Shown here: positions 1-8,879 of the stretch, in pieces
Position numbering within the stretch: position 1 is the first letter of the stretch
Layout: every line of letters starts with the position of its first letter
Source: JBFHFS01 sp041583495
GTDB taxonomy: Bacteria; Bacteroidota; Bacteroidia; Bacteroidales; Marinilabiliaceae
Assembly: GCA_041583495.1 (NCBI GenBank)
Contig: JBFHFS010000003.1
Span: 124,001 to 188,000 of the forward strand
Direction of reading: 5' to 3'
DNA length: 64,000 bases
Notes under the pieces: generated by a model
Databases searched by the model: none
Seen by the model: the letters and a program-made list of their open reading frames with translations, nothing else
Told to the model about the DNA's origin: nothing
Translations under genes and position numbers: made by a program

Positions 1-25
1 ACCAGTTACGAAACACCTATCCCAA

Positions 26-1378
26 ATGAGACTAAAAATACTCACCGCGGCACTTATATGGATGATGATTCATCAACTCAACGCCCAGGACAACACCCTC
101 TATTTTATGCCCATGGCACCTCAGAACATCGAGGCCAACCCTGCATTAAAACCAGGAAGACATTTCGTCTCAATTCCTGGCATGGGTTCTGTTGGCCTGA
201 GTTTTTACAACTCCGGCTTCGCATGGTCCGACCTCATTCATGAGGGTACCGGGGCACAACGCGACTCCCTGATTATTGACCTCGACAACCTGGAAGGAAA
301 GCTTCAGAAAAACAACCTCTTTACCAACAACACCTCCGGCCAGCTTCTCAGTCTGGGAATCTCCATCGATCCCAACAATTTTCTATCCCTCTCGGTGAAC
401 AGCAAAATAAAAACCCGGTTGAGTTACCCTGGCTCCTTGCTTGATATACGCTATGGGAATTGGGATTACGCCAACGAAGTGCCCATCAGCCACTCATTCT
501 CCGACATGGGCATCGATATGGTGGGCTATTCTGAAATGGCCCTGGGATGGTCGCGAAAGATCTCCTCTAAATTAACCCTGGGCGCCCGCATCAAATATTT
601 GATGGGGCATGCTCAAATCAAAAGCGAGAGAATGGAACTGGGCATCCAAACCGAGGCCAACGGTGATGTGACCTTTAGCACCGATGCCCTCATAAGAGTG
701 GCAGCCCCCCTTGATGTTACCCTCGATGAAGAGGGCTATCTAGAGGATCTGGATTTTAACGACTCATCCGCCAGTGACTTCTTTTCAGGAAATTCGGGCT
801 GGGCCGTTGACCTTGGCGCCACCTATAAATTCTCGGAACGCCTGACAATGGAAGCCTCGATCACCGATCTGGGCGCCATCCGGTGGAAATCGAACACGCA
901 CACCTTCTCTTCAAACGACTCCTTTCTGTATACTGGCCTTGACTTGTCCGATTCGTTTGCCAACAAAGACAACGACCGGGATTACCTGGAAGAGCTTACC
1001 GACTCCCTCGAAAACACCTTTAGGGTCAGCCGGGAGGGAGCCTCTTTCACCTCCGGATTGGAAGGGAGCATGCGCTTGGCGGCCAAATACAAGGCTAACC
1101 ATTGGCTTTCAGTGGGCGGACTGCTTCACAATCGGTTTCTCGATGGGGTCCTCTATCCCGAATTCACCCTCTCGGGCGGAGTCAACTCAGGCCAATGGAT
1201 TAATTTTGTGGCCACCTGGACCCTTCGTAAAAACAGTTTTACAAACTTTGGTGCCGGGTTGATGCTTATGGGCGGTCCACTTCAATTCTATCTGGTAACC
1301 GACCATCTCGGTGGGTTACTAAACATGGCCGGTACCCGTCTGATCTCCATGAGAACCGGCTTAAATCTGATTTTCTAA
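26..1378 (+). CDS. DUF5723-like outer-membrane beta-barrel protein
   Basis: 450 residues. A Sec signal peptide is visible (residues 1-20, cleavage likely after LNA before Q21). The rest is rich in alternating hydrophobic and polar stretches with aromatic strand ends, as in an outer-membrane barrel, and it finishes on a hydrophobic residue followed by F (LNLIF). The opening after the signal peptide, with asparagine/proline segments such as NIEANPALKPG, resembles the DUF5723 family of Bacteroidota, whose members are predicted barrels of unknown substrate. The start ATG lies 25 bases from the window edge, so its promoter and upstream neighbours cannot be seen. No function is claimed beyond outer-membrane location. 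Confidence 0.75.
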   Translation: MRLKILTAALIWMMIHQLNAQDNTLYFMPMAPQNIEANPALKPGRHFVSIPGMGSVGLSFYNSGFAWSDLIHEGTGAQRDSLIIDLDNLEGKLQKNNLFTNNTSGQLLSLGISIDPNNFLSLSVNSKIKTRLSYPGSLLDIRYGNWDYANEVPISHSFSDMGIDMVGYSEMALGWSRKISSKLTLGARIKYLMGHAQIKSERMELGIQTEANGDVTFSTDALIRVAAPLDVTLDEEGYLEDLDFNDSSASDFFSGNSGWAVDLGATYKFSERLTMEASITDLGAIRWKSNTHTFSSNDSFLYTGLDLSDSFANKDNDRDYLEELTDSLENTFRVSREGASFTSGLEGSMRLAAKYKANHWLSVGGLLHNRFLDGVLYPEFTLSGGVNSGQWINFVATWTLRKNSFTNFGAGLMLMGGPLQFYLVTDHLGGLLNMAGTRLISMRTGLNLIF

Positions 1379-1561
1379 GAACCCTGCCTTTCCCTGGATC
1401 ATGATAATTCTGACCAAAACCAAGAGCTTTGGATCAGGAAATTTTCCTTAAAAGACTTTGCAGGCCCCCTAAAGACAAGGCTTATGCTCAACGAGAGGAC
1501 TTAAAAGAACCCCTTTACGATGGATTTGTTTTCTGGATTTTACATTTAATTTAAAACTGCT

Positions 1562-1569
1562 TATATTTA
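1562..1569 (+). promoter_or_regulatory. -7 promoter element before the HU-SPOR gene
   Basis: TATATTTA resembles the Bacteroidota -7 consensus TAnnTTTG with one mismatch. It is 26 bases upstream of the ATG chosen at 1595 and overlaps the region just before the alternative TTG at 1574, which favours the ATG. No good -33 TTTG box was found at the usual distance. Confidence 0.4.
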
Positions 1570-1594
1570 GGAATTGAATCTCAACCTTTTCAAC

Positions 1595-2713
1595 ATGGAA
1601 AAGTATTTACTGCAATTAATTCCAAAAAACAACCGCGTGATAGTTCCCAATTTTGGAGCTTATATAGTGTCACGCGAGGCCGGGATCACCGTCCTGTTTA
1701 ATAACTTTTTGAGCTTTAACGACGGATTGCTCATTAATTTGGTCAGTACTCAGGAGGGGATTGACATTACTGAAGCCACTGCACGCGTCTCAGATTATGT
1801 GTCGGGTATAAAGCAAAAACTCGACGATGAGGGCAAATATATCATTCCACAAATTGGGCAATTCACCCGGGATAAGAGCGGCATTTTACGATTCGAACAA
1901 GATCCTGACATCGCCGACTTATTCGAAGATGAAGACCTGGATCCCGAAGGAGATGACTCGGCACTTCTGGACCTTGACCACAGTGACCTAGAGAGTCCTG
2001 AAACCTCTGACCATTCAGAAGATGAGCCAAGCCCCTCTTTGGAAGAGGTGGAGGATGAGTTATTGTTAACCCTCGATCCAAATGAGGCGGGATCCGAAGC
2101 CAACCTAAAAACTCCTGAAGGAGAGTCCGAACAGCCTCCCAAGGCGGTCATTCCCCCACCATTAAAGGAAAAGGCTCCCATTATTCCGGACAAGAAAGCC
2201 CCAAAAGGGACCCTGCTTCCGCCATGGGCCATCGCCCTTCTGATTCTCATACCCATCCTGATCGTGGCGCTCTATTTCCTTTTCTGGAACCGGCCATCCG
2301 GTGAAAAGAATCTCACCCAGAAGACCCCAGTCGCAGATACACTTAAACAGGAAGTTGCCACCGACACCACCAACCTGCCGGTTACAGATGTGGAATCTAT
2401 TAAAAAAGCAGAAAATACCCCGACCCAGGCTGCCACAACCACCAGCAGTGCTAAAGAGATGAAACCGGTCGAGGCAGTGGTTCCCCAAAGGCCCTACCAC
2501 ATCATTGTGGGGAGCTTTAAAAATGAATCCAACGCCCAAAAAATGGCCAATTCCCTTCGCGCTAAAGGCTTTGAGAATGCTACCAAAGTTGAAAACAAGG
2601 GGATGTATGTCGTCTCTGTTCTAACCTTCAACACGCTCAAACAGGCACAAAAGGCGCAGGAAGAGCTAATGGCCCGGGAAAAAATGGAAAGCTGGATCTT
2701 GTTGCGAAAATAA
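1595..2713 (+). CDS. HU-like (CCDC81-type) and SPOR domain membrane protein
   Basis: 372 residues from the ATG at 1595; a TTG at 1574 would add seven residues but falls where transcription should begin. Order of parts: an N-terminal HU/CCDC81-like domain (about 1-95, beginning MEKYLLQLIPKNNRVIVPNF), an acidic Asp/Glu/Ser-rich linker (about 103-165), a proline-rich stretch, one transmembrane helix (about 211-232), and a C-terminal SPOR domain (about 300-372) with the typical YHIIVGSF opening. SPOR domains bind denuded septal peptidoglycan, so the C-terminus should be periplasmic and the HU-like part cytoplasmic. This architecture is known across Bacteroidota; its role, probably at the division site, is inferred. 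The next gene starts six bases after the stop. Confidence 0.85.
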   Translation: MEKYLLQLIPKNNRVIVPNFGAYIVSREAGITVLFNNFLSFNDGLLINLVSTQEGIDITEATARVSDYVSGIKQKLDDEGKYIIPQIGQFTRDKSGILRFEQDPDIADLFEDEDLDPEGDDSALLDLDHSDLESPETSDHSEDEPSPSLEEVEDELLLTLDPNEAGSEANLKTPEGESEQPPKAVIPPPLKEKAPIIPDKKAPKGTLLPPWAIALLILIPILIVALYFLFWNRPSGEKNLTQKTPVADTLKQEVATDTTNLPVTDVESIKKAENTPTQAATTTSSAKEMKPVEAVVPQRPYHIIVGSFKNESNAQKMANSLRAKGFENATKVENKGMYVVSVLTFNTLKQAQKAQEELMAREKMESWILLRK

Positions 2714-2719
2714 GCATTA

Positions 2720-3835
2720 ATGTTTCTACTCCCCACCGTCACTTTAATCGCGGTTGTTAGCTACGCACTGCTTCTTGGATGGTTCTCCCGGGGTTGGAAG
2801 CTTTTGCCCGAAATATCCCCGACGCCCAATGTGGAAAGTCTGGTATTTGTTTCGGTAATCATCCCCTTTCGCAACGAGCTGCCTAACCTGCCGCGGCTGA
2901 TGCAATGTTTGGATCGGCAGAGTTATTCGTTTCACCATCTGGAAGTTATTTTTTCGAACGATGGCTCCACCGATGATGGCCCCGCCTGGATTGAGAAGCA
3001 AAGGGCAGACCGCCCCTGGCTCAAGATGGTCTCTACCGGCGGGAAGGGCAAAAAAGAGGCCCTCAACACCGGGATTTGTTGTTCAACGGGAGAACTTATA
3101 TTGACCACCGATGCCGACTGCCGGCTTGGAAAGAACTGGATTAAACGGATCACGGAGGCTTATCTGGATCAAAATCCTGATCTTATTGTCGCTCCCGTAA
3201 TCATGGAGGGGGGACACGCTCTTTCATCCGAATTTCAGAAAATGGATTACCTGGCTCTTCAAATGTTCACCGCAGGAGCCATCGGCAAGAACACCCCCAT
3301 GATATGCAGTGGGGCCAATCTGGCCTTTCGAAAAGCCGCCTATTTCAGTGTGTCCAGATTCATGTCAGGGAAAAAATTTCTCTCCGGAGATGATGTATTC
3401 CTGTTACACGCCATGAAAAAAGCGGGCATGAAAACCATCTACGTGAAATCTTCGGGGGCCCTGGTAAAAACCACGCCTGCCGCCTCGCTCAAAGGTTTTC
3501 TTTTTCAGAGGGCACGCTGGGGAGGCAAAAGCAGGGCCTATAAGGACAAGGCCACCCTGGGGACAGCCCTGTTGGTCCTCTTAACCAACACCCTACTGGT
3601 CATCTCTCTATTCCTGGGCTTCGTCAACCTCAACTACTTCTGGTATTGGGTTATTGCCATGCTGGTAAAAGGCTTTGCAGATTGGAACCTTTTAAAGCCG
3701 GGCAAGGATTTTTTTGGGGCCCACCTGAATGTAACCAAATTCCTTCCCTTCTCCCTGTTTTATCCGTTTTATGTAGTTGTGGCTGCAGTAAACGCCCTTA
3801 TTATGCCCGTTAGCTGGAAAGGCCGGAGAAATTAG
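2720..3835 (+). CDS. Membrane-bound family 2 glycosyltransferase
   Basis: 371 residues. A transmembrane helix (about 5-22) precedes a GT-A domain opening with VSVIIPFRNE. The nucleotide and metal-binding residues are visible: SNDGSTDD near 79-86, the DxD motif at D131-D133, a GDD near 223-225 and QRARW at 263-267, followed by two or three C-terminal membrane helices. The Q-x-x-R-W arrangement with flanking helices is typical of GT2 enzymes related to processive synthases, but the protein is short and may transfer single sugars. It follows the HU-SPOR gene by six bases, so the two are probably co-transcribed. Acceptor and sugar are unknown; an envelope polysaccharide or lipid is the likely target. 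Confidence 0.85.
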   Translation: MFLLPTVTLIAVVSYALLLGWFSRGWKLLPEISPTPNVESLVFVSVIIPFRNELPNLPRLMQCLDRQSYSFHHLEVIFSNDGSTDDGPAWIEKQRADRPWLKMVSTGGKGKKEALNTGICCSTGELILTTDADCRLGKNWIKRITEAYLDQNPDLIVAPVIMEGGHALSSEFQKMDYLALQMFTAGAIGKNTPMICSGANLAFRKAAYFSVSRFMSGKKFLSGDDVFLLHAMKKAGMKTIYVKSSGALVKTTPAASLKGFLFQRARWGGKSRAYKDKATLGTALLVLLTNTLLVISLFLGFVNLNYFWYWVIAMLVKGFADWNLLKPGKDFFGAHLNVTKFLPFSLFYPFYVVVAAVNALIMPVSWKGRRN

Positions 3836-3981
3836 AGCATTAATGAGCAAGAACTATTATTCGTGATCTCAGGTAAGCATTAAAGAATGTCCCGAAACAG
3901 GACAGCGGAGGTTGAAAAGTGCCCCGGGCAAATGACAGGGGAAAAATTTTGAAAGGGAGGAAAGAAAAAATTTTGGCGTGT

Positions 3982-4803
3982 TCACTTCGATTTCAACTGC
4001 AACCATCGGAATCCCTTCACCAGCAAGAATTGAAACGTAAGGACAAAGATGATGGCAGCCCCTCCGGGAATCTCCAGCCATGAGGCAATGAAAAGACCTG
4101 CCAGCGACCCGGTAAATCCATAAATGGCTGATCCCCAAATAATGCCTTTAAAATGGTTGGTATGGATCATCGCCGTATTTTGGGGAACCGTAAACAGGCT
4201 AAGCACCAGAATGATTCCCATGGTACGAATACTCAAAACGATGGCTACTGCAATAAAGATGGCCATGACATTTCGCATCAGCGTAACAGGCAACCCTTTT
4301 GTTTTAGCGAACTCGGCATCGAAAGCCGTGGAAATTATCGGTCGTAGAAAAAAGACAAAAAAGAGAGCCGTAACCAGACACATCACTCCCAGGATCCAAA
4401 GATCCATGCTGCCTACCGACAAAATACTGCCAAATAAAAAGCTCATCAGGTTGGGGGTATATCCTGGTGTCAGGAACACAAAAATGATCCCGATGGCCAT
4501 CCCCAGCGACCATAAAATAGCGATGGCACTATCTTCGCGTATTTTGCCCTTCGAGGAGATCCATTCAATGCCCAGGGCAGAAGCCACGGCAAAAACAGCA
4601 GCCCCCAAAAACGGGTTAAACCCAAAGAAATAGGCCATCCCGATGCCCCCAAACGAAGCGTGGGTAATGCCCCCTCCGATAAAAACAATTTTCCGGCTCA
4701 CGATGTAGGTGCCAATCATGGAAGCCATCAGGCTGGTAAGAATAGCTGCCATCAAGGCATTTTGAAAAAACCGATATTGGAAAAGCAATAAAAAATCGTC
4801 CAT
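3982..4803 (-). CDS. Metal-ion ABC transporter permease (ZnuB/TroC family)
   Basis: About 273 residues from the ATG at 4803, which overlaps the ATPase stop codon by one base (TGATG), pointing to translational coupling; a longer reading to 4866 would run into the ATPase gene. The protein is a multi-span membrane protein of the ABC-3 family: it begins MDDFLLLFQYRFFQNALMA and contains the family stretch GGGITHASFGGIGMAYF. Together with the adjacent ATPase and lipoprotein it would import zinc or manganese across the inner membrane. The metal cannot be fixed from sequence. It is the last gene of a run transcribed from about 8756. Confidence 0.9.
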   Translation of the reverse strand: MDDFLLLFQYRFFQNALMAAILTSLMASMIGTYIVSRKIVFIGGGITHASFGGIGMAYFFGFNPFLGAAVFAVASALGIEWISSKGKIREDSAIAILWSLGMAIGIIFVFLTPGYTPNLMSFLFGSILSVGSMDLWILGVMCLVTALFFVFFLRPIISTAFDAEFAKTKGLPVTLMRNVMAIFIAVAIVLSIRTMGIILVLSLFTVPQNTAMIHTNHFKGIIWGSAIYGFTGSLAGLFIASWLEIPGGAAIIFVLTFQFLLVKGFRWLQLKSK

Positions 4804-5543
4804 CAGGAGTGTTTTTTTAATACGCGATGCGGAACCGGCCCATGAGCAATCAGGTCGATGGGGCAATTATACACCTCCAGCACTTCTGCGGTTAATACAT
4901 TGGTAGGATGATAATGCAGGGTCCCGTTAACACAGGCAATGGTCTTAACCATAGACGAGATGGTTCCGATATCGTGAGAGATAAGAAAAATGGCCATTTT
5001 CTCATTGAGGGTCTTCAGCAGATCGTAGAGTTCGCCCTCAAAATGTTTATCTACATAGGTATTGGGCTCATCCAGAACCAGAAGCTGAGGTGAATTAATC
5101 AAAGCACGGCACAACAACACACGCTGAACCTGCCCTCCCGAAAGCTTTCCAATAGGTCGTTTGGCCAGCCCCAGTAATCCGGTCTCTGCCATCAGCTGCT
5201 CCACCTTTTCTTTCTCTTCTTTAAGGGGACGCAGCCGGAAGGATTGCCGAAAAGTCATCCCCGACAAGATGACCTCCTGCACGGAAATGGGAAACGAAAG
5301 ATCTATCTGGGAAGCCTGCGGAAGATAACCAATCGAAGGAGGGCCTGAAGGGTAAATCACCTTCCCCCCGAAAGGCTGGATAATCCCCAACAGCAATTTC
5401 GACAAGGTGGTCTTGCCGCCTCCATTGGGTCCTATAACGCCGATAAAATCAGTTGGATACACATCCAGATTCACATCCTCCAGCACCATTAACCCATCAT
5501 AACCGGCGCTGACACTTTTTACAGAAATTAAGGGTGTTGGCAT
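4803..5543 (-). CDS. Metal-ion ABC transporter ATP-binding protein (ZnuC/TroB family)
   Basis: 246 residues. The Walker A (GPNGGGKTT near 38-46), the ABC signature LSGGQVQRVLLCRAL and the Walker B LLVLDEP are all intact, followed by an H-loop (LISHD), so the ATPase should be active. The closest fit is the ATPase of zinc/manganese importers. The stop overlaps the permease start by one base, and the binding-protein gene ends 72 bases upstream, so the three make one importer cassette. Confidence 0.9.
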   Translation of the reverse strand: MPTPLISVKSVSAGYDGLMVLEDVNLDVYPTDFIGVIGPNGGGKTTLSKLLLGIIQPFGGKVIYPSGPPSIGYLPQASQIDLSFPISVQEVILSGMTFRQSFRLRPLKEEKEKVEQLMAETGLLGLAKRPIGKLSGGQVQRVLLCRALINSPQLLVLDEPNTYVDKHFEGELYDLLKTLNEKMAIFLISHDIGTISSMVKTIACVNGTLHYHPTNVLTAEVLEVYNCPIDLIAHGPVPHRVLKKHS

Positions 5544-5615
5544 AGCGCAATATTATTTTTAGGCTTCCTTGGAGAAAGGTTCAAAATACGAAAAACAATT
5601 AACAATTGGCCTCCA

Positions 5616-6533
5616 TTATCGGAGGTACTGCTCAAAAAGGGCGGTAATATGGTCCATATTGCCGAACCAGTCATAGGAGAGGGGATTGATCACCTCCAAA
5701 TGAGCCCCGGTCTCCTCGCTCACCAGTTGGGCATTACGTTTGTCAAACTCCTCCTGAATAAACAGGAGTTTGATATTTTCGGCACGTGCCTCGTCAATCA
5801 GGTTTTTCAGGGCTTGGGGCGAAGGCTCTTTGCCCTCATATTCCATGGAGAGTTGTTCAAGGCCGTAGTCCCGCGCCAGGTAGGTGAGGGCGGGATGAAA
5901 GATCATAAACTTACGGGAAGTGAGTTCCCGGCAGAGGTTCTGCAATGTTTCGTCCCGCTGCTGAACCTCACTAACAAGCTCCACATAACGGGCATTTATC
6001 GAGTCGGACAGGGAGGGCCAGGAGGAAACCATGGCGGCCTTTAGTGCCGGTAAAAACCGGAGCACCTCCCGGGGTGACATCCAGATGTGAGGGTCGACTC
6101 CTCCCTCATGCACATGGTCGCCATGCACAGACTCTTCCCCGCGAATAAGGGCCGATCCATCAGAAAGATCGACCACTTTCATTTGCGGATTCAACTCCAC
6201 CAAACGATCCATCCATGCCTGCTCGAAGCCCACATACCCAACCTTAACATAAAGCTGAGCGCCCGACATCTGCCTAATCTGTCCCGGGGTGGGCGAATAG
6301 GTGGCCGGATTCGCTCCCTGGGGCACCATCACGCCAACCTCCACGGCATCTCCGGCCAGGCGGTTCATAAAACCCTGGACAGGCAAAAGGGTTGTGGTAG
6401 CGGTTTCCTTCCCCTCACCGGGTTTTTTTAATCCGCATCCGCTGAGCGAAAGAAACAACAGGACAACCACCAACAGAAGGTTACGAATAGCATTTGAGCT
6501 TTGCAGACAAAAGCGTTTGAGGTGTCTTCTCAT
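5616..6533 (-). CDS. Metal-ion ABC transporter substrate-binding lipoprotein (ZnuA/TroA family)
   Basis: 305 residues with a lipoprotein signal ending LSLSGC, Cys33 being the lipidation site. A short His/Asp/Glu loop (H137, H140, H142) precedes the family metal-site motif DPHIWMSP (H149), and a third histidine lies in FHPALTYLARDYG. In classical ZnuA proteins the first ligand is His in an NPHxYxPTP context; here the matching segment reads GANPATYSPTP, so Ala77 replaces it. Binding therefore probably uses the remaining histidines and acidic residues, or the flexible loop. The gene starts 18 bases after obg ends, so it probably shares the hpt-adk-obg transcript. Zinc is the most likely substrate, manganese possible. 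Confidence 0.88.
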   Translation of the reverse strand: MRRHLKRFCLQSSNAIRNLLLVVVLLFLSLSGCGLKKPGEGKETATTTLLPVQGFMNRLAGDAVEVGVMVPQGANPATYSPTPGQIRQMSGAQLYVKVGYVGFEQAWMDRLVELNPQMKVVDLSDGSALIRGEESVHGDHVHEGGVDPHIWMSPREVLRFLPALKAAMVSSWPSLSDSINARYVELVSEVQQRDETLQNLCRELTSRKFMIFHPALTYLARDYGLEQLSMEYEGKEPSPQALKNLIDEARAENIKLLFIQEEFDKRNAQLVSEETGAHLEVINPLSYDWFGNMDHITALFEQYLR

Positions 6534-6551
6534 TGCAAATAAGTTCTTTAA

Positions 6552-7556
6552 TTACATCCCTTGATTGGACCGTTCAAGCTCCTTCCAAACCATATCTTTT
6601 AACTGGGAAAGACCCTGCTGGGTGACCGATGAAAAGAATACATGGGGTATGTTAGGAAGATCTTGTTCAATTTCAGCCTGGAGCTCGTCATCAATCATAT
6701 CGATTTTCGAAATGGCCAACAACCGTTGTTTATCGAGGAGTTCGGGGTTAAACTGTTTAAGCTCGTTAAGAAGAATCAGATACTCTTTATGGATATCATC
6801 GCTATCGGCAGGAACCATAAACAACAATATGGAGTTTCGTTCAATATGACGAAGGAAACGCAGTCCCAGACCCCGCCCCTCGTGAGCACCTTCAATGATT
6901 CCGGGAATGTCGGCCATGACAAACGAACGATGATCGCGATACTCAACAATACCCAGGTTGGGCACAATGGTTGTAAAGGGATAGTTTCCGATCTCTGGTC
7001 GGGCAGCACTCACCACCGATAGCAGGGTCGATTTCCCTGCATTAGGGAAGCCCACTAATCCAACATCGGCCAAAACCTTGAGTTCCAGCACGGCAGCCAT
7101 CTCCACTTCAGCCTCGCCCGGCTGGGCATAACGGGGCGCCTGGTTGGTAGCGGACTTGAAATGGGTGTTTCCCAACCCACCACGACCACCTTTTATCAGA
7201 ATCACCTCTTCCCCATCGCGGGTAATTTCAAACAAGACTTCATTCGTTTCTGCATCACGGGCCACCGTACCCAGTGGCACCTCAATGTATTTATCCTCAC
7301 CGGTTAAACCACTGGAGCCCTGACGGCTTCCGGATCCACCATGCCCGGCAAAGATATGCCTTTGGTACTTCAGGTGAACCAATGTCCACAGGTTGCGGTT
7401 GCCCCGCAGGATGATGTGTCCGCCCCGGCCGCCATCTCCACCATCGGGTCCCCCCTTAGCCTCAAATTTTTCGCGTCGGAAGTGCCTGGAACCGGCTCCT
7501 CCACGTCCTGACCGGCAAAAAATCTTCACATAATCAACAAAATTGGATGCCGACAT
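6552..7556 (-). CDS. obg: GTPase Obg (CgtA), ribosome assembly
   Basis: 334 residues. The N-terminal glycine-rich Obg fold (about 1-160: FVDYVKIFCRSGRGGAGS, then GGDGGRGGHI) is followed by a G domain with G1 GFPNAGKST, switch region TTIVPNLG, G3 DIPGI and G4 SKIDM. It lacks the C-terminal OCT extension of some Gram-positive Obg proteins, as is usual outside them. Obg binds the large ribosomal subunit and links GTP/ppGpp level to ribosome maturation. It lies 64 bases downstream of adk and 18 bases upstream of the metal-binding lipoprotein gene. Confidence 0.97.
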   Translation of the reverse strand: MSASNFVDYVKIFCRSGRGGAGSRHFRREKFEAKGGPDGGDGGRGGHIILRGNRNLWTLVHLKYQRHIFAGHGGSGSRQGSSGLTGEDKYIEVPLGTVARDAETNEVLFEITRDGEEVILIKGGRGGLGNTHFKSATNQAPRYAQPGEAEVEMAAVLELKVLADVGLVGFPNAGKSTLLSVVSAARPEIGNYPFTTIVPNLGIVEYRDHRSFVMADIPGIIEGAHEGRGLGLRFLRHIERNSILLFMVPADSDDIHKEYLILLNELKQFNPELLDKQRLLAISKIDMIDDELQAEIEQDLPNIPHVFFSSVTQQGLSQLKDMVWKELERSNQGM

Positions 7557-7620
7557 AATATTTGTTTATGATTAATGGTGGTTATCGATCCGGGAGCCCC
7601 AAAGGGGTGATCCAGTAAAA

Positions 7621-8205
7621 CTAAGCCTGCTTTTCAAGAACCGCATCAACCGCCTTGCAGATGCGTCCGAAGATTTGATCGATGCTACCGGTTCCCTCAA
7701 TGGATTTATAGAGCCCCTCCTTTTTATAAAATTCTATTACCGAGGAGGTAATCTCATCATACACCGCAATGCGCTTTTGGATGGTTTCCAAATTATCATC
7801 GCTGCGTCCGGAGGTTTCCCCCCGTATCAATAATCGCTTTATGAGTTCTTCTCTGTCCACCTCCAGGTTCAACATCACACTTACCTTCTGGTCCATGTCG
7901 GCGAATATCCCCTTGAGTGCCTCTGCCTGCTCTACGGTTCTGGGAAATCCATCGAGAATCACCCCATTAATTGCCCCCAAACCCTTCAGCAATTTACTGA
8001 GCATCTCGGTTATAAGTTGATCGGGCACCAGTTGCCCCTGATCAATATGTTTTTTAGCGATAATCCCCAGGGGACTTCCACTCTTGATTTCGCGTCTTAA
8101 CATATCTCCGGTTGAGATATGCTTTAATCCATATTGGTCAGTAATTTTCTCACTCTGAGTTCCCTTCCCTGATCCGGGGGCCCCAAAAATTACTACGTTC
8201 AACAT
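7621..8205 (-). CDS. adk: Adenylate kinase
   Basis: 194 residues. P-loop GAPGSGKGTQ near 8-17, the AMP-binding STGDMLRREI, and the LDGFPRT motif are complete. The LID is the short form (around RGETSGRSDDN) without zinc-binding cysteines, which explains the length below the roughly 215 residues of long-type enzymes. It interconverts ATP + AMP and 2 ADP. It sits 14 bases after hpt and before obg, a Bacteroidota arrangement grouping purine and GTPase functions. Confidence 0.97.
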   Translation of the reverse strand: MLNVVIFGAPGSGKGTQSEKITDQYGLKHISTGDMLRREIKSGSPLGIIAKKHIDQGQLVPDQLITEMLSKLLKGLGAINGVILDGFPRTVEQAEALKGIFADMDQKVSVMLNLEVDREELIKRLLIRGETSGRSDDNLETIQKRIAVYDEITSSVIEFYKKEGLYKSIEGTGSIDQIFGRICKAVDAVLEKQA

Positions 8206-8219
8206 ACTAAAACGGTAAA

Positions 8220-8756
8220 TTATTCAACAACACTATATATATCAGGTAAGTTACGACCATAACCGTCGTAATCCAATCCATATCCAACAATAAATTTATC
8301 CGGAATCTCCATGCCCACATAATCCAGATTAACCGGGTGCAGACAGGCATCGGGTTTAAACAAAAGAGTAGCCACCTTCAATTCCTTAACACCTTTGTCT
8401 TTCAGCTGTTTGATCGTGTTATTAACGGTAACACCAGTATCCACAATATCTTCGAGTAATACCACTGTACGACCGGTAAGGTCTTCATCCAATCCGAAGA
8501 TCTCCCGAACCTTTCCGGTTGAGCCCATCCCTCTGTAAGAGGAAAGTTTCACGAAACTGATTTGACACGGGAATTCAATCAATTTCATCAAATCGGCCGA
8601 AAACATAAATGATCCATTTAAGATACAAACCATCAGGGGATTTTTCCCTTCCAGGTCTCTATTAATTTTCTCAGCCATTTGCCAAAGAACCTTTTTAAGG
8701 TCACTGGCAGGGATTGAAAGCTGAAACTCCTTGTCTAAAAGCTTGATACGTTTCAT
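8220..8756 (-). CDS. hpt: Hypoxanthine phosphoribosyltransferase
   Basis: 178 residues with the phosphoribosyltransferase PRPP loop VVLLEDIVDTGVT, the flexible-loop region SYRGMGSTGKV, and a C-terminal purine-binding segment (KFIVGYGLDYDG). It salvages hypoxanthine, and usually guanine, into nucleotides using PRPP. First gene of a minus-strand run that includes adk and obg, and divergent from purE, so purine salvage and synthesis face each other across a short control region with a -7 element on each strand. Confidence 0.96.
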   Translation of the reverse strand: MKRIKLLDKEFQLSIPASDLKKVLWQMAEKINRDLEGKNPLMVCILNGSFMFSADLMKLIEFPCQISFVKLSSYRGMGSTGKVREIFGLDEDLTGRTVVLLEDIVDTGVTVNNTIKQLKDKGVKELKVATLLFKPDACLHPVNLDYVGMEIPDKFIVGYGLDYDGYGRNLPDIYSVVE

Positions 8757-8782
8757 GGGCCTTTTTTACGATTTATAAACCG

Positions 8783-8790
8783 CAAAAGTA
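8783..8790 (-). promoter_or_regulatory. -7 promoter element for hpt-adk-obg and importer genes
   Basis: On the minus strand this reads TACTTTTG, an exact match to TAnnTTTG, 26 bases upstream of the hpt ATG. No other strong promoter was seen between hpt and the permease gene, so it may drive all six genes. Confidence 0.6.
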
Positions 8791-8832
8791 TAAAAATTTG
8801 AGCAGAGAAGGGTGTTTTTGACCAGAGTTCCT

Positions 8833-8840
8833 TAAATTTG
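8833..8840 (+). promoter_or_regulatory. -7 promoter element for purE-pdxH
   Basis: TAAATTTG matches TAnnTTTG exactly and is 39 bases upstream of the purE ATG. The nearest TTTG (8817-8820) is closer than the usual -33 spacing. No PurR- or riboswitch-like structure was recognised in the short leader. Confidence 0.6.
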
Positions 8841-8879
8841 TCCTTTTAACAATCATTCATTCATAAAAAGGAAAAGAGT

